A stretch of DNA of 64,000 nucleotides from Roseovarius sp. (lineage in GTDB: Bacteria > Pseudomonadota > Alphaproteobacteria > Rhodobacterales > Rhodobacteraceae). Both the position numbers and the translations under genes were made by a program. Every line of letters starts with the position of its first letter. The first letter of the stretch is position 1. Shown here piece after piece: positions 55,394-62,270 of this stretch. Location of the stretch: contig NZ_JAUCYU010000001.1 in assembly GCF_030373445.1 (NCBI RefSeq), positions 372,001 to 436,000 on the forward strand, given 5' to 3'. Under the pieces are notes generated by a model. It did no database searches, was not told the origin of the DNA, and worked only from the letters and a program-made list of their open reading frames with translations.

Positions 55394-55761
55394 TCGCCGC
55401 CCTCCTCCTGCCCGCGCCCGCCTGGGCGCAGGTCTGCGAGGAGATGCGCCCGGGATGGGACGGCACGCCCGTCTCGGCGTGGTCCGAGGCGCTGCTCCTC
55501 TTCACCTCCCCCGCCGCCCTGATCCTGCTCGCGGGCAGCCTTCTGGCCGTCCGTTACAATAGCCAGTGGGGCACGCTGGCCGCCTGCGTCGGCTGGAGCG
55601 CGCTGGTCTCCGTCTATGCCTTCCTCGACGGCGGCCGCACCGAGGCCATGGCGCAGGGCTGCATCGGCTCACCCGTGGTCTTCATCGCCACCGCCGCCGC
55701 CCTCTGCGTGGCCATGATCCTCTACATCGGCGTCCCCGCCAAGAAAGAGGACGGCGCCTGA
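55369..55761 (+). CDS. small membrane protein overlapping the dnaX 3' end
   Basis: 130 aa. The ATG at 55369 lies inside dnaX (25-base overlap) and gives a short signal-like start (MGPLRGGLIAALLLPAPAWA). Two or three hydrophobic helices follow (ALLLFTSPAALILLAGSLLAV, TLAACVGWSALVSVYAFL, VVFIATAAALCVAMILYIGV), with two periplasmic Cys candidates (VCEEM, GCIGSP). No domain is recognised. Codon use resembles its neighbours and hydrophobicity is coherent over the whole length, so it is probably real. Confidence 0.7.
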   Translation: MGPLRGGLIAALLLPAPAWAQVCEEMRPGWDGTPVSAWSEALLLFTSPAALILLAGSLLAVRYNSQWGTLAACVGWSALVSVYAFLDGGRTEAMAQGCIGSPVVFIATAAALCVAMILYIGVPAKKEDGA

Positions 55762-55811
55762 CACCGCCTGCCCCCGGCCGGCACCCCGCACACCCGCAAC
55801 CCCGGTCCCCC

Positions 55812-55832
55812 GTAGGGTGGGTGAAACCCACC
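55812..55832. repeat. REP-like hairpin repeat A, copy 8
   Basis: GTAG head, GGTGGGT-GAA-ACCCACC, identical to copies 3 and 9. Confidence 0.8.
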
Positions 55833-55844
55833 ACCCACCCCGCC

Positions 55845-55865
55845 CGAAGTCTAGAAAAGACTTCG
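55845..55865. repeat. inverted repeat Q1
   Basis: CGAAGTCT-AGAAA-AGACTTCG, 8-bp perfect arms. Confidence 0.85.
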
Positions 55866-55868
55866 CCC

Positions 55869-55889
55869 CGATATCTTTTCAAGATATCG
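55869..55889. repeat. inverted repeat Q2
   Basis: CGATATCTT-TTC-AAGATATCG, 9-bp perfect arms, 3 bases after Q1. Confidence 0.88.
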
Positions 55890-55928
55890 CCCCCTACCGC
55901 ATCGCCCGCCACATTAACCCGGCCCGGC

Positions 55929-55979
55929 ACCGACCCGCGCACCGACAAAATACCGACGTGATACCGACGCGATACCGAC
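55929..55979. repeat. five ACCGAC units with 11-12-bp period
   Basis: ACCGAC at 55929, 55941, 55952, 55963 and 55974 (spacings 12, 11, 11, 11). The last three read TACCGAC and the last two ATACCGAC. Confidence 0.88.
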
Positions 55980-56125
55980 ACCCGGTTTTCCCGCCATTTC
56001 AGCCTGTTAACCCCGATTCGACCACCCTCTCCCCATCCCGTCCTCCGCACCGCCCTTGTCCCGGCCCGCCGGCCCTCGTATCTATGGGTCAACACGAAAC
56101 GAAACCCGAACTTCGGAGAGATCAC

Positions 56126-56470
56126 ATGTTCAAGGGACTGGGCCAGATGGGCGACATGGCCAAGATGATGAAGGCCGCGCAGGAGATGCAGCAGAAGATG
56201 GCCAGCCTTCAGGAAGAGATGCACAACATGACCGTCGAGGGCGAAAGCGGCGCCGGCCTCGTCAAGGCCACCTGCACCGTCAAGGGCGAGCTCAAGGGCC
56301 TCGATATCGACCCCTCGATCTTCAACCCCGACGACAAGGAAGCGGTCGAAGACCTCATCCTCGCCGCCATCAAGAACGCCCAGACCCGCGCCAACGACAA
56401 GGCGAAAGAGGAGATGGGCAAGATCACCGAGGGCATGGGCCTGCCCAAGGACATGGACCTGCCGTTCTGA
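56126..56470 (+). CDS. ybaB: YbaB/EbfC-family nucleoid-associated protein
   Basis: 114-aa small DNA-binding protein that forms tweezer-like dimers. A helical N-terminal arm (MAKMMKAAQEMQQKMASLQEEM) leads to the core (VKATCTVKGELKGLDIDPSIF, then EDLILAAIKNAQTRANDKAKEEM). The position between dnaX and recR is the conserved bacterial order. The promoter probably lies in the gap with the ACCGAC array. Confidence 0.95.
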   Translation: MFKGLGQMGDMAKMMKAAQEMQQKMASLQEEMHNMTVEGESGAGLVKATCTVKGELKGLDIDPSIFNPDDKEAVEDLILAAIKNAQTRANDKAKEEMGKITEGMGLPKDMDLPF

Positions 56471-56475
56471 AGCCG

Positions 56476-57516
56476 ATGCGCTGGCTCGCCCTTGGCCTCT
56501 GCTGCCTGCTCGCCGCCCCGGCGGGCGCCCAGAGCTGGGCCACGCGCGCGCTGTGCCTCGAGCCGGAACCGAAGATCCACGCCGGGGCCTTCGCGCCGGC
56601 AACATACGAAGAAATTCAACAACTTGCGGTCGACATCCCCAACGGCACCGGCCGCTTCTGGCGGATCGAGGGGGACGACGGAACCGTCTCCCACCTGTGG
56701 GGCACGATGCATTCCAACCTGCCCCGCATCCTCGACCTGCCCGACGCCGTCTCTGCCGAAATCTCCGCCGCCCGCATGGTCGCGACAGAGAGTGACTACA
56801 CCGGCCAGACCCGGCGCGACGTCTTTCGCCAGAATGCCACCGACCGCTACGTTCTGGACAACCTGACGATCGACACGGTCGATTTCGGTATCCCGCTCGA
56901 CATGGAGAACTGGATCAGGACCCGCCTTGCCGGCCTTGGCTGGGGCTACAACGCCTACGCCACGCTGCGGCCCGCGGCCATCGCCGAAATCCTCCTGTTT
57001 CACCCCTGCAACGACTTCCACGACGGCAGCTTTCCCATCCAGGATTATCACATCCAGTTGCAGGGCGCCCTCGCCGGGGCAGGCCTGATCGGTCTCGAAG
57101 ACCGCAACGCCTTCTACGACCGGCTCAACGACCCCGCAAACCTCGACCTCGCCGCCGCCATCATTGCCACCTACGGCGCCTATCTCGACCCTGAACAGAC
57201 ACAAGACGCCTACGCCACCACCGAGGCGCTCTACCTCTCCGGCCGCATCGCCGAGATGATGGCGTGGGAGACGGCCCTCTTCGACCACCGCTACCCCGAC
57301 GGACAAGGCGCCGACTGGCTCGCGCGCACCGATGCCTACCTGCTGGCCGAGCGCAACGAGACCTTCCTTGCCGCCGCCCTTCCGGAACTGGAGAAAGGCA
57401 GCCTTTTCATCGCCATAGGCGCCTTCCATCTCCCCCGCGACACCGGCATGATCGCGCTCCTGCGCCGCGAGGGCTACACCGTCACCCGCATCCCCCTGTC
57501 CGGCGAAGCCCCATGA
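56476..57516 (+). CDS. TraB/GumN-family exported protein
   Basis: 346 aa with a signal peptide ([17 protein letters not shown]). TraB-fold landmarks are [12 protein letters not shown] near residue 72, ESDYTG after it, and the C-terminal [20 protein letters not shown] then [17 protein letters not shown], whose Glu and His residues fit a proposed metallo-hydrolase site. The biochemical function of bacterial members is poorly known. It starts 5 bases after ybaB and overlaps recR by 4 bases (ATGA), so it is inserted into the otherwise conserved ybaB-recR pair. Confidence 0.88.
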   Translation: MRWLALGLCCLLAAPAGAQSWATRALCLEPEPKIHAGAFAPATYEEIQQLAVDIPNGTGRFWRIEGDDGTVSHLWGTMHSNLPRILDLPDAVSAEISAARMVATESDYTGQTRRDVFRQNATDRYVLDNLTIDTVDFGIPLDMENWIRTRLAGLGWGYNAYATLRPAAIAEILLFHPCNDFHDGSFPIQDYHIQLQGALAGAGLIGLEDRNAFYDRLNDPANLDLAAAIIATYGAYLDPEQTQDAYATTEALYLSGRIAEMMAWETALFDHRYPDGQGADWLARTDAYLLAERNETFLAAALPELEKGSLFIAIGAFHLPRDTGMIALLRREGYTVTRIPLSGEAP

Positions 57517-58106
57517 ATTCCACCCGCGATATCGACGCCCTGATCGAGATGATGGCCAAGCTGCCCGGTCTCGGCCCCCGCTCGGCCCGGCGTGCAGTGC
57601 TGCATCTCATCCGCAAGCGAGAGCTTCTGCTGATGCCGCTCGCCGACCAGATGCAACGCGTCGCCGCCACCGCCCGCGAATGCGACAATTGCGGCAACGT
57701 GGGCACCACCGAGCTTTGCGATATCTGCACCGCCGAGAAACGCGCCAACGGCCAGATCTGCGTGGTCGAGGACGTGGCCGATCTCTGGGCGATGGAACGC
57801 GCGCAGGTCTTCAAGGGCCGCTACCACGTCCTCGGCGGCACCCTCTCCGCCCTCGACCAGATCGGCCCGGAACAGCTCCGCATCCCCAAGCTGATCGACC
57901 GCATCGACACCGAAAGCATCACCGAGGTCATCCTCGCCGTCGGCGCCACCGTCGACGGCCAGACCACCGCCCATTACATCGCCGACCAGCTTGAAGGCCG
58001 CGTCCGCCTCACCTCGCTGGCGCAGGGCGTGCCCATCGGCGGCGAGCTCGACTACCTCGACGACGGCACGATCACCGCCGCCCTCAATGCCCGCAAGGAT
58101 ATCTGA
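57513..58106 (+). CDS. recR: recombination mediator RecR
   Basis: 197 aa. Works with RecF/RecO to load RecA on gapped DNA. It has the helix-hairpin-helix [20 protein letters not shown]-type start ([13 protein letters not shown]), zinc finger [16 protein letters not shown], Toprim domain with [13 protein letters not shown] and the [15 protein letters not shown] strand, and C-terminal [20 protein letters not shown]. Its translation is coupled to the TraB-like gene. It converges with the AraC gene with only 3 bases between. Confidence 0.97.
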   Translation: MNSTRDIDALIEMMAKLPGLGPRSARRAVLHLIRKRELLLMPLADQMQRVAATARECDNCGNVGTTELCDICTAEKRANGQICVVEDVADLWAMERAQVFKGRYHVLGGTLSALDQIGPEQLRIPKLIDRIDTESITEVILAVGATVDGQTTAHYIADQLEGRVRLTSLAQGVPIGGELDYLDDGTITAALNARKDI

Positions 58107-58109
58107 GCC

Positions 58110-58982
58110 TCACGCCCGCAGGTCATGCCGGGGCGAGGCCCCGAACTTCCGCGCGTATTCCCGGCTGAACTGCGTCGGGCTCTCGTAGCCCACCTCGAAC
58201 GCCACCGCCGACACGCTCTGCCCGCCCGCCTGCAACCGCTCCCGCGCCTGCAACAGCCGCAACTCCTTCTGGTATTGCAGCGGCGTCGTCGCCGTCACCG
58301 TCCGGAAATGCTCGTGAAAACTCGACCGGCTCATGCCTGCCAGCCGCGCCAGCTCCTCGGTCGCCAGCGGGTCGGCCACATGGGCGCGCAGATGCGCGAT
58401 CACCTGCCCGATCCGCCCGGCATGCCCGTCCGTCTGCAACAGCGCCCTGAGGTTCGCCCCCTGCGGTGACGTCAGCAGCCGGTAATGGATCTCCTTCTGC
58501 ACCAGCGGCCCCAGCACCCCGGCCTCCCCGGGCCGCTCAACCAGCTCCAGCAACCGCCCGAACGCCTCCCGCAAAGGCGCCTCCGCCTCGTGCACCGAAA
58601 GCGCCCGGCTCACGGCGCCACCCCCGGCCCCGCCGATCTCTTCCTCGAGCCCCCGCAAAACCGACAGGTCCAGCGGCAGGATCAGCGCCAGGTAGGGCCG
58701 CTCGCGCGTCGCCTCGACGATGCGCGACACGATCGGAATGTCATGGCTCACCAGCAGCAAACGCCCCGCCGACGCCCTCACCGACCCGGCCTTAGTGCCG
58801 GTGTCCTTAGCCCCCTGCACCACGAAACACACCAGCGGCTCGTAGACCATCGCCTCCAGCGCCGACGGCTCCGGCCGCCGCGCGATCATCAGCCCGGCCA
58901 CCCCGGTCTTCAGCGTCCCGTCCCGCACGCCCTCGACCGCACAGATCCGCTCCGCCGCCGCCACCAGCCTGTCATCCACCAT
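58110..58982 (-). CDS. AraC-family transcriptional regulator (AraC_N type)
   Basis: 290 aa. The N-terminal effector domain of the PF06719 kind runs to about residue 170 (GLMIARRPEPSALEAMVYEP, VVQGAKDTG, LLVSHDIPIVSRI). Two C-terminal helix-turn-helix motifs follow (ELARLAGMSRSSFHEHFRTV and AVAFEVGYESPTQFSREYARKFG). GGAGG lies 5 bases before the ATG at 58982; the ATG one codon earlier is possible. It is divergent from an SDR gene, the likely regulated target. Confidence 0.92.
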   Translation of the reverse strand: MVDDRLVAAAERICAVEGVRDGTLKTGVAGLMIARRPEPSALEAMVYEPLVCFVVQGAKDTGTKAGSVRASAGRLLLVSHDIPIVSRIVEATRERPYLALILPLDLSVLRGLEEEIGGAGGGAVSRALSVHEAEAPLREAFGRLLELVERPGEAGVLGPLVQKEIHYRLLTSPQGANLRALLQTDGHAGRIGQVIAHLRAHVADPLATEELARLAGMSRSSFHEHFRTVTATTPLQYQKELRLLQARERLQAGGQSVSAVAFEVGYESPTQFSREYARKFGASPRHDLRA

Positions 58983-59152
58983 CATCGCCTCCACGCACGC
59001 GTCCGGAGTTTTATGCCATGCCCGCGCCGCTCTGCCACGCCTTTCCCCGCCACTGCCGGAGGATCGGGCAAGTCTTCCGGACAATCCGGCAGGCACCGCG
59101 CCCCGCCCTCCGCCATATCCGGTCACAGGCAAACACCGCGAAAGGACATACC
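58983..59152. promoter_or_regulatory. divergent promoter region, AraC regulator and SDR
   Basis: 170 bases with no open frame of its own. The typical arrangement is an AraC_N regulator controlling the facing oxidoreductase. No operator can be singled out by eye. Confidence 0.5.
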
Positions 59153-59911
59153 ATGACCGACAAGATCACCTTCATCACCGGCGGCAGCCGTGGCCTCGGC
59201 CGCAGCATGGCGCTCAAACTGGCACAACAGGGCATCGGCGTCATCTTCACCTATGCCGGCAACGCCCGGGCTGCCGAGGAAACCCTGGCCGAAATCGCGG
59301 CGCAAAGCGGCGGCGCCGCCGCCCTCCAGCTCGACCAGACCGACCCGGCCCAGATCGCGTCGCTCCCCGACCGCCTCCGCACCACCCTGCGCGAGACCTT
59401 CGGCCGCGACACGATCGACCATATCGTCAACAACGCCGGCACCGGCCACTGGGCGCTCTTCGCCGACACCACCGGGGACCAGCTCGACGACCTCTACGCC
59501 GTCCACGTCAAGGGTCCGTTCCTGCTGACCCAGGCGCTCCTGCCGATGATCGAGGATGGCGGCAAGATCGTGATGATCTCCTCTGGCCTCGCCCGCTTCG
59601 CCCTGCCGGGTTACGCGGCCTACGCGGCGATGAAAGGCGCGGTCGAGGTGCTCACCCGCTACCTCGCCAGGGAACTGGGCGAACGCCGCATCTCGGTCAA
59701 CACCGTGGCGCCGGGCGCCGTCGAGACCGATTTCGGCGGCGGCACCGTCCGCGACAACCCCGAGGTCAACCGTATGATCGCCGACGCCACCGCCCTAGGC
59801 CGCGCCGGCCTGCCCGACGACATCGGCGGCGCCGTGGCGGCGCTGCTGGCGGGCGAAACCCACTGGATCACCGCCCAGCGCATCGAGGTCTCGGGCGGGC
59901 AGAGCATCTGA
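59153..59911 (+). CDS. short-chain dehydrogenase/reductase
   Basis: 252-aa classical SDR. The nucleotide motif is TGGSRGLGRSMALKLA at residues 8-23. Tyr-Ala rather than an acidic residue ends strand 2 (VIFTYAGN), suggesting NADP. It has NNAG, catalytic Ser in MISSGLA, and Tyr/Lys in YAAMKGA. AAAGGA precedes the ATG. Substrate unknown. Regulation by the facing AraC protein is inferred from gene order. Confidence 0.92.
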   Translation: MTDKITFITGGSRGLGRSMALKLAQQGIGVIFTYAGNARAAEETLAEIAAQSGGAAALQLDQTDPAQIASLPDRLRTTLRETFGRDTIDHIVNNAGTGHWALFADTTGDQLDDLYAVHVKGPFLLTQALLPMIEDGGKIVMISSGLARFALPGYAAYAAMKGAVEVLTRYLARELGERRISVNTVAPGAVETDFGGGTVRDNPEVNRMIADATALGRAGLPDDIGGAVAALLAGETHWITAQRIEVSGGQSI

Positions 59912-59937
59912 GGCCGAGGCGCCGGGGCCACCGCCCC

Positions 59938-59959
59938 GTCCCGGCCCCCGAGCCGGGAC
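59938..59959. repeat. dispersed hairpin repeat B, copy 3
   Basis: GTCCCGGC...GCCGGGAC hairpin directly after the SDR stop. It begins a B-D-A composite. Confidence 0.78.
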
Positions 59960-59974
59960 CCCGAGCGACCAAGG

Positions 59975-59995
59975 GCCCCGGGTCAAGCCCGGGGC
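59975..59995. repeat. dispersed hairpin repeat D, copy 2
   Basis: GCCCCGGG-TCAAG-CCCGGGGC, identical to 15359-15379. Confidence 0.78.
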
Positions 59996-60022
59996 GGGGC
60001 AATCGCAACGTCCCGGATTTCC

Positions 60023-60043
60023 GTAGGGTGGGTGAAACCCACC
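60023..60043. repeat. REP-like hairpin repeat A, copy 9
   Basis: GTAG head, GGTGGGT-GAA-ACCCACC. Last member of the composite between convergent genes. Confidence 0.8.
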
Positions 60044-60062
60044 TCAACCGCCTGAAAACAAA

Positions 60063-60092
60063 AGCGCCCGCCGAAATCCCCCGGCGGGCGCT
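60063..60092 (-). terminator. intrinsic terminator of the TrcR gene
   Basis: Arms AGCGCCCGCCG / CGGCGGGCGCT (11 bp) with an 8-base loop. On the minus strand the stem runs into TTTGTTTTC, 28 bases after the stop. Confidence 0.9.
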
Positions 60093-60120
60093 CCCCAATT
60101 CTCACTTCACGAGAAAACCC

Positions 60121-60894
60121 TCAGCGGCGCGGATCGTCGCTGTCGTCCTCCTCGTCGTCATCGTCGTCCGAACTGTCCGGCAGGTTGAAGAAGCTGTCCG
60201 CGTCGTATTTCTTGTCCTCGTCGCTCTCGTCCTCGTCGTCGCCCGACAGGCTGAACGTCTCCAGCCCTTCGATGGCGGTGGGCATCTTCGGCTCCGGGTC
60301 CATCTCGAGGCTCTGCTCGGTGCTCAGCAGGCGGCGGCGCGCCTCGTCGTCCATCGGCTCGCCTTCCTTGGCCTTCTTGGCGGCGGCCTTCTGCACGGCG
60401 GCGTCCAGCTCCGACTGCTTGCACAGGCCCAGTGCCACCGGGTCGATCGGCTGCATGTTCGAGATGTTCCAGTGCGTCCGCTCGCGAATCGTCTGGATCG
60501 TCGGCTTCGTCGTGCCCACCAGCTTGGCGATCTGCGCATCGGCCAGCTCGGGGTGGAACTTCACCAGCCACAGGATGGCGTTCGGCCGGTCCTGCCGCTT
60601 CGACAGCGGCGTATAGCGCGGCCCGCGGCGCTTTTCCTCGCCCACGGCGGCCGGGTTGAACTTCAGCTTCAGCTTGTGCAGCGGGTCCTTCTCGGCCTTG
60701 TCGATCTCTTCCTGCGTCAGCTGGTTGTTGGCAATCGGGTCGAACCCCTTCACGCCGGCGGCCACGTCGCCATCGGCGATGCCCTGGATCTCGAGCTCGT
60801 GCATCCCCGTGAAATCGGCGATCTGCTTGAAGCTCATCGTCGTGTTGTCCACCAGCCAGACGGCGGTAGCCTTGGCCATAAGCGGTCCTGACAT
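60121..60894 (-). CDS. trcR: TrcR/DUF1013 cell-cycle transcriptional regulator
   Basis: 257 aa. The alphaproteobacteria-specific DUF1013 family; the Rhodobacter-type protein is reported as a cell-cycle regulator. Recognised from PLMAKATAVWLVDNTTMSF, QIADFTGMHELEIQGIADG, GPRYTPLSKRQDRPNAILWL and VGTTKPTIQTIRERTHWN, which contains a helix-turn-helix-like segment. The C-terminus is an extremely acidic tail (SSDDDDDEEDDSDD). The ATG at 60894 fits the family N-terminus better than the one 5 codons later. Confidence 0.93.
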   Translation of the reverse strand: MSGPLMAKATAVWLVDNTTMSFKQIADFTGMHELEIQGIADGDVAAGVKGFDPIANNQLTQEEIDKAEKDPLHKLKLKFNPAAVGEEKRRGPRYTPLSKRQDRPNAILWLVKFHPELADAQIAKLVGTTKPTIQTIRERTHWNISNMQPIDPVALGLCKQSELDAAVQKAAAKKAKEGEPMDDEARRRLLSTEQSLEMDPEPKMPTAIEGLETFSLSGDDEDESDEDKKYDADSFFNLPDSSDDDDDEEDDSDDPRR

Positions 60895-61009
60895 TTCCTT
60901 ACGTCTCCTTCACGCATATCTTCCCCGTCGCCTGAAATGGCTGTCCCGCTGGGGGACGAGTTTCCGTTGTCGGGGAACTGACGGGCTATATAGTCCCCAT
61001 GCGAATAAA

Positions 61010-61654
61010 ATGAAAGTCCGAATAATGCGTGTGCTCCTCGTGCTCCTCCTCTGGGCCTCCACGGCCCTGGCCGACGGCGAAAAGGCGGGAAAGTTCGACT
61101 ATTACGTCCTGGCGCTCAGCTGGTCGCCCACCTGGTGCGCGCTCGAGGGCGACGCGCGGAACTCCCCCCAATGCGACGCCTCGGCCGATTACGGCTGGGT
61201 CCTCCACGGGCTCTGGCCGCAATACCACCGCGGCTGGCCCGCCCATTGCCCCACCGCCGAACGCCCGCCCACGCGATCCATGACCGAAGCCATGACCGAT
61301 ATCATGGGCTCCTCCGGCCTCGCCTGGTACCAGTGGAAGAAACACGGGTCCTGCTCGGGCCTCTCGGCGCCCGCCTATTACGCGCTCGCCCGCGACGCCT
61401 ACAGCAACCTCGCCCGGCCGGATGTCTTCCGCAAACTGAAAGACCCCGTCAAGCTCCCGGCCTCCGTCGTCGAGCAAGCCTTCCTCAAGGCCAACCCCGG
61501 CCTCGAGCCGGACATGCTCACCATCACCTGCCGCTCGGGCCGCATCCAGGAAGCCCGCCTCTGCCTCTCGAAATCCCTCGATCCGGTCCCCTGCGGCCGC
61601 GACGTGGTGAAGGACTGCCAGATGGAAAACGCCCTCTTCGCGCCAATAAAATAA
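61010..61654 (+). CDS. ribonuclease T2 family protein
   Basis: Secreted endoribonuclease cleaving RNA through a 2',3'-cyclic phosphate. 214 aa with a signal peptide (VLLVLLLWASTALA). Both conserved active-site segments are intact: HGLWPQY (CAS1) and WKKHGSC (CAS2) supply the catalytic histidines. Cysteines in WCALEG, HCPTAE, GSCSG and ITCRSG fit the disulfides. Starts at 61010 or 61025 are both possible. It is divergent from trcR across 115 bases. Confidence 0.93.
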   Translation: MKVRIMRVLLVLLLWASTALADGEKAGKFDYYVLALSWSPTWCALEGDARNSPQCDASADYGWVLHGLWPQYHRGWPAHCPTAERPPTRSMTEAMTDIMGSSGLAWYQWKKHGSCSGLSAPAYYALARDAYSNLARPDVFRKLKDPVKLPASVVEQAFLKANPGLEPDMLTITCRSGRIQEARLCLSKSLDPVPCGRDVVKDCQMENALFAPIK

Positions 61655-61659
61655 CGCGA

Positions 61660-61695
61660 CCCCCAACTTTCACTTTTCCAGAAATACTCAAATCC
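61660..61695. repeat. dispersed repeat C, copy 5
   Basis: CCCCCAACTTTCACTTTTCC followed by AGAAATACTCAAATCC, just beyond the RNase T2 stop. Confidence 0.8.
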
Positions 61696-61718
61696 GACGC
61701 CCGCCAAACCAGCCAGCG

Positions 61719-62270
61719 TCAGAAAATCCGCCCCACCAGCACCACCAGCGCCACCGGCCACATCACCACGTGCAGCACGTAATCGAACCAGTTGCTGCTG
61801 CCCCAGCCCATGACCCACGCCGCCTGCCCCAGCACCGCCACCAGCGGCAGGAACCAGTTGCCGGTCACGAACCCGTAGGCGCACACCGCCAGCACCATCA
61901 CCGCCACCGGCACCGGCGCAAAGCCGAACCGGTAAAGGTCCACCGGCACCACTCCGAACGCCGCCGCCAGGAACACGGCGTAGAGCACCAGGAACCCCAC
62001 CAGCTCCCACGTGCCGAACCCCGCCATCGGCACGCCGAGCGATACCGCCACGTGCCGGACAGCCAGCGCCGGCAGCATCACCCCGAACGGCGCCAGCAGC
62101 GCCACGGCGCCGCCCACCGCCAGGCTCTCCCGGAACATCGCCACGACCAGCACGCCGACAACCGCGCCGAGACCGGCCGAAAGGCCGGGCGAGGCCACCC
62201 AGCCCAGCAGGGCGAACACGACCCACCCCACCAGGACGGCCAACGCCGCCGACGCGCCCAGCCCGGTCAT
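61719..62270 (-). CDS. multi-spanning membrane protein of unknown function
   Basis: 183 aa, almost entirely hydrophobic, with five or six helices (for example ALAVLVGWVVFALLGWVA, ELVGFLVLYAVFLAAAFGVV, PVAVMVLAVCAYGFVTGNWF). The signature-like NWFDYVLHVVMWPVALVVLV lies at the C-terminus. No family is recognised. Its ATG overlaps the stop of the sialidase-like gene (ATGA), so the two are coupled and may act together at the membrane. Confidence 0.8.
   Translation of the reverse strand: MTGLGASAALAVLVGWVVFALLGWVASPGLSAGLGAVVGVLVVAMFRESLAVGGAVALLAPFGVMLPALAVRHVAVSLGVPMAGFGTWELVGFLVLYAVFLAAAFGVVPVDLYRFGFAPVPVAVMVLAVCAYGFVTGNWFLPLVAVLGQAAWVMGWGSSNWFDYVLHVVMWPVALVVLVGRIF

Larger units (their letters stand above)
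55762..56125. other. 364-base gap with hairpins and five-unit ACCGAC array
   Basis: Contains REP-like copy 8 (55812), two inverted repeats (55845-55865, 55869-55889), the phased ACCGAC array (55929-55979) and GTTAACCCCGATTCG (56006-56020). The ybaB ribosome site CGGAGAG lies just before 56126. No coding sequence is seen. Confidence 0.8.

Noticed and set aside
55929-55979. CRISPR array
   Set aside because: The unit is 6-9 bases with an 11-bp period and no unique spacers; no cas genes in the window.
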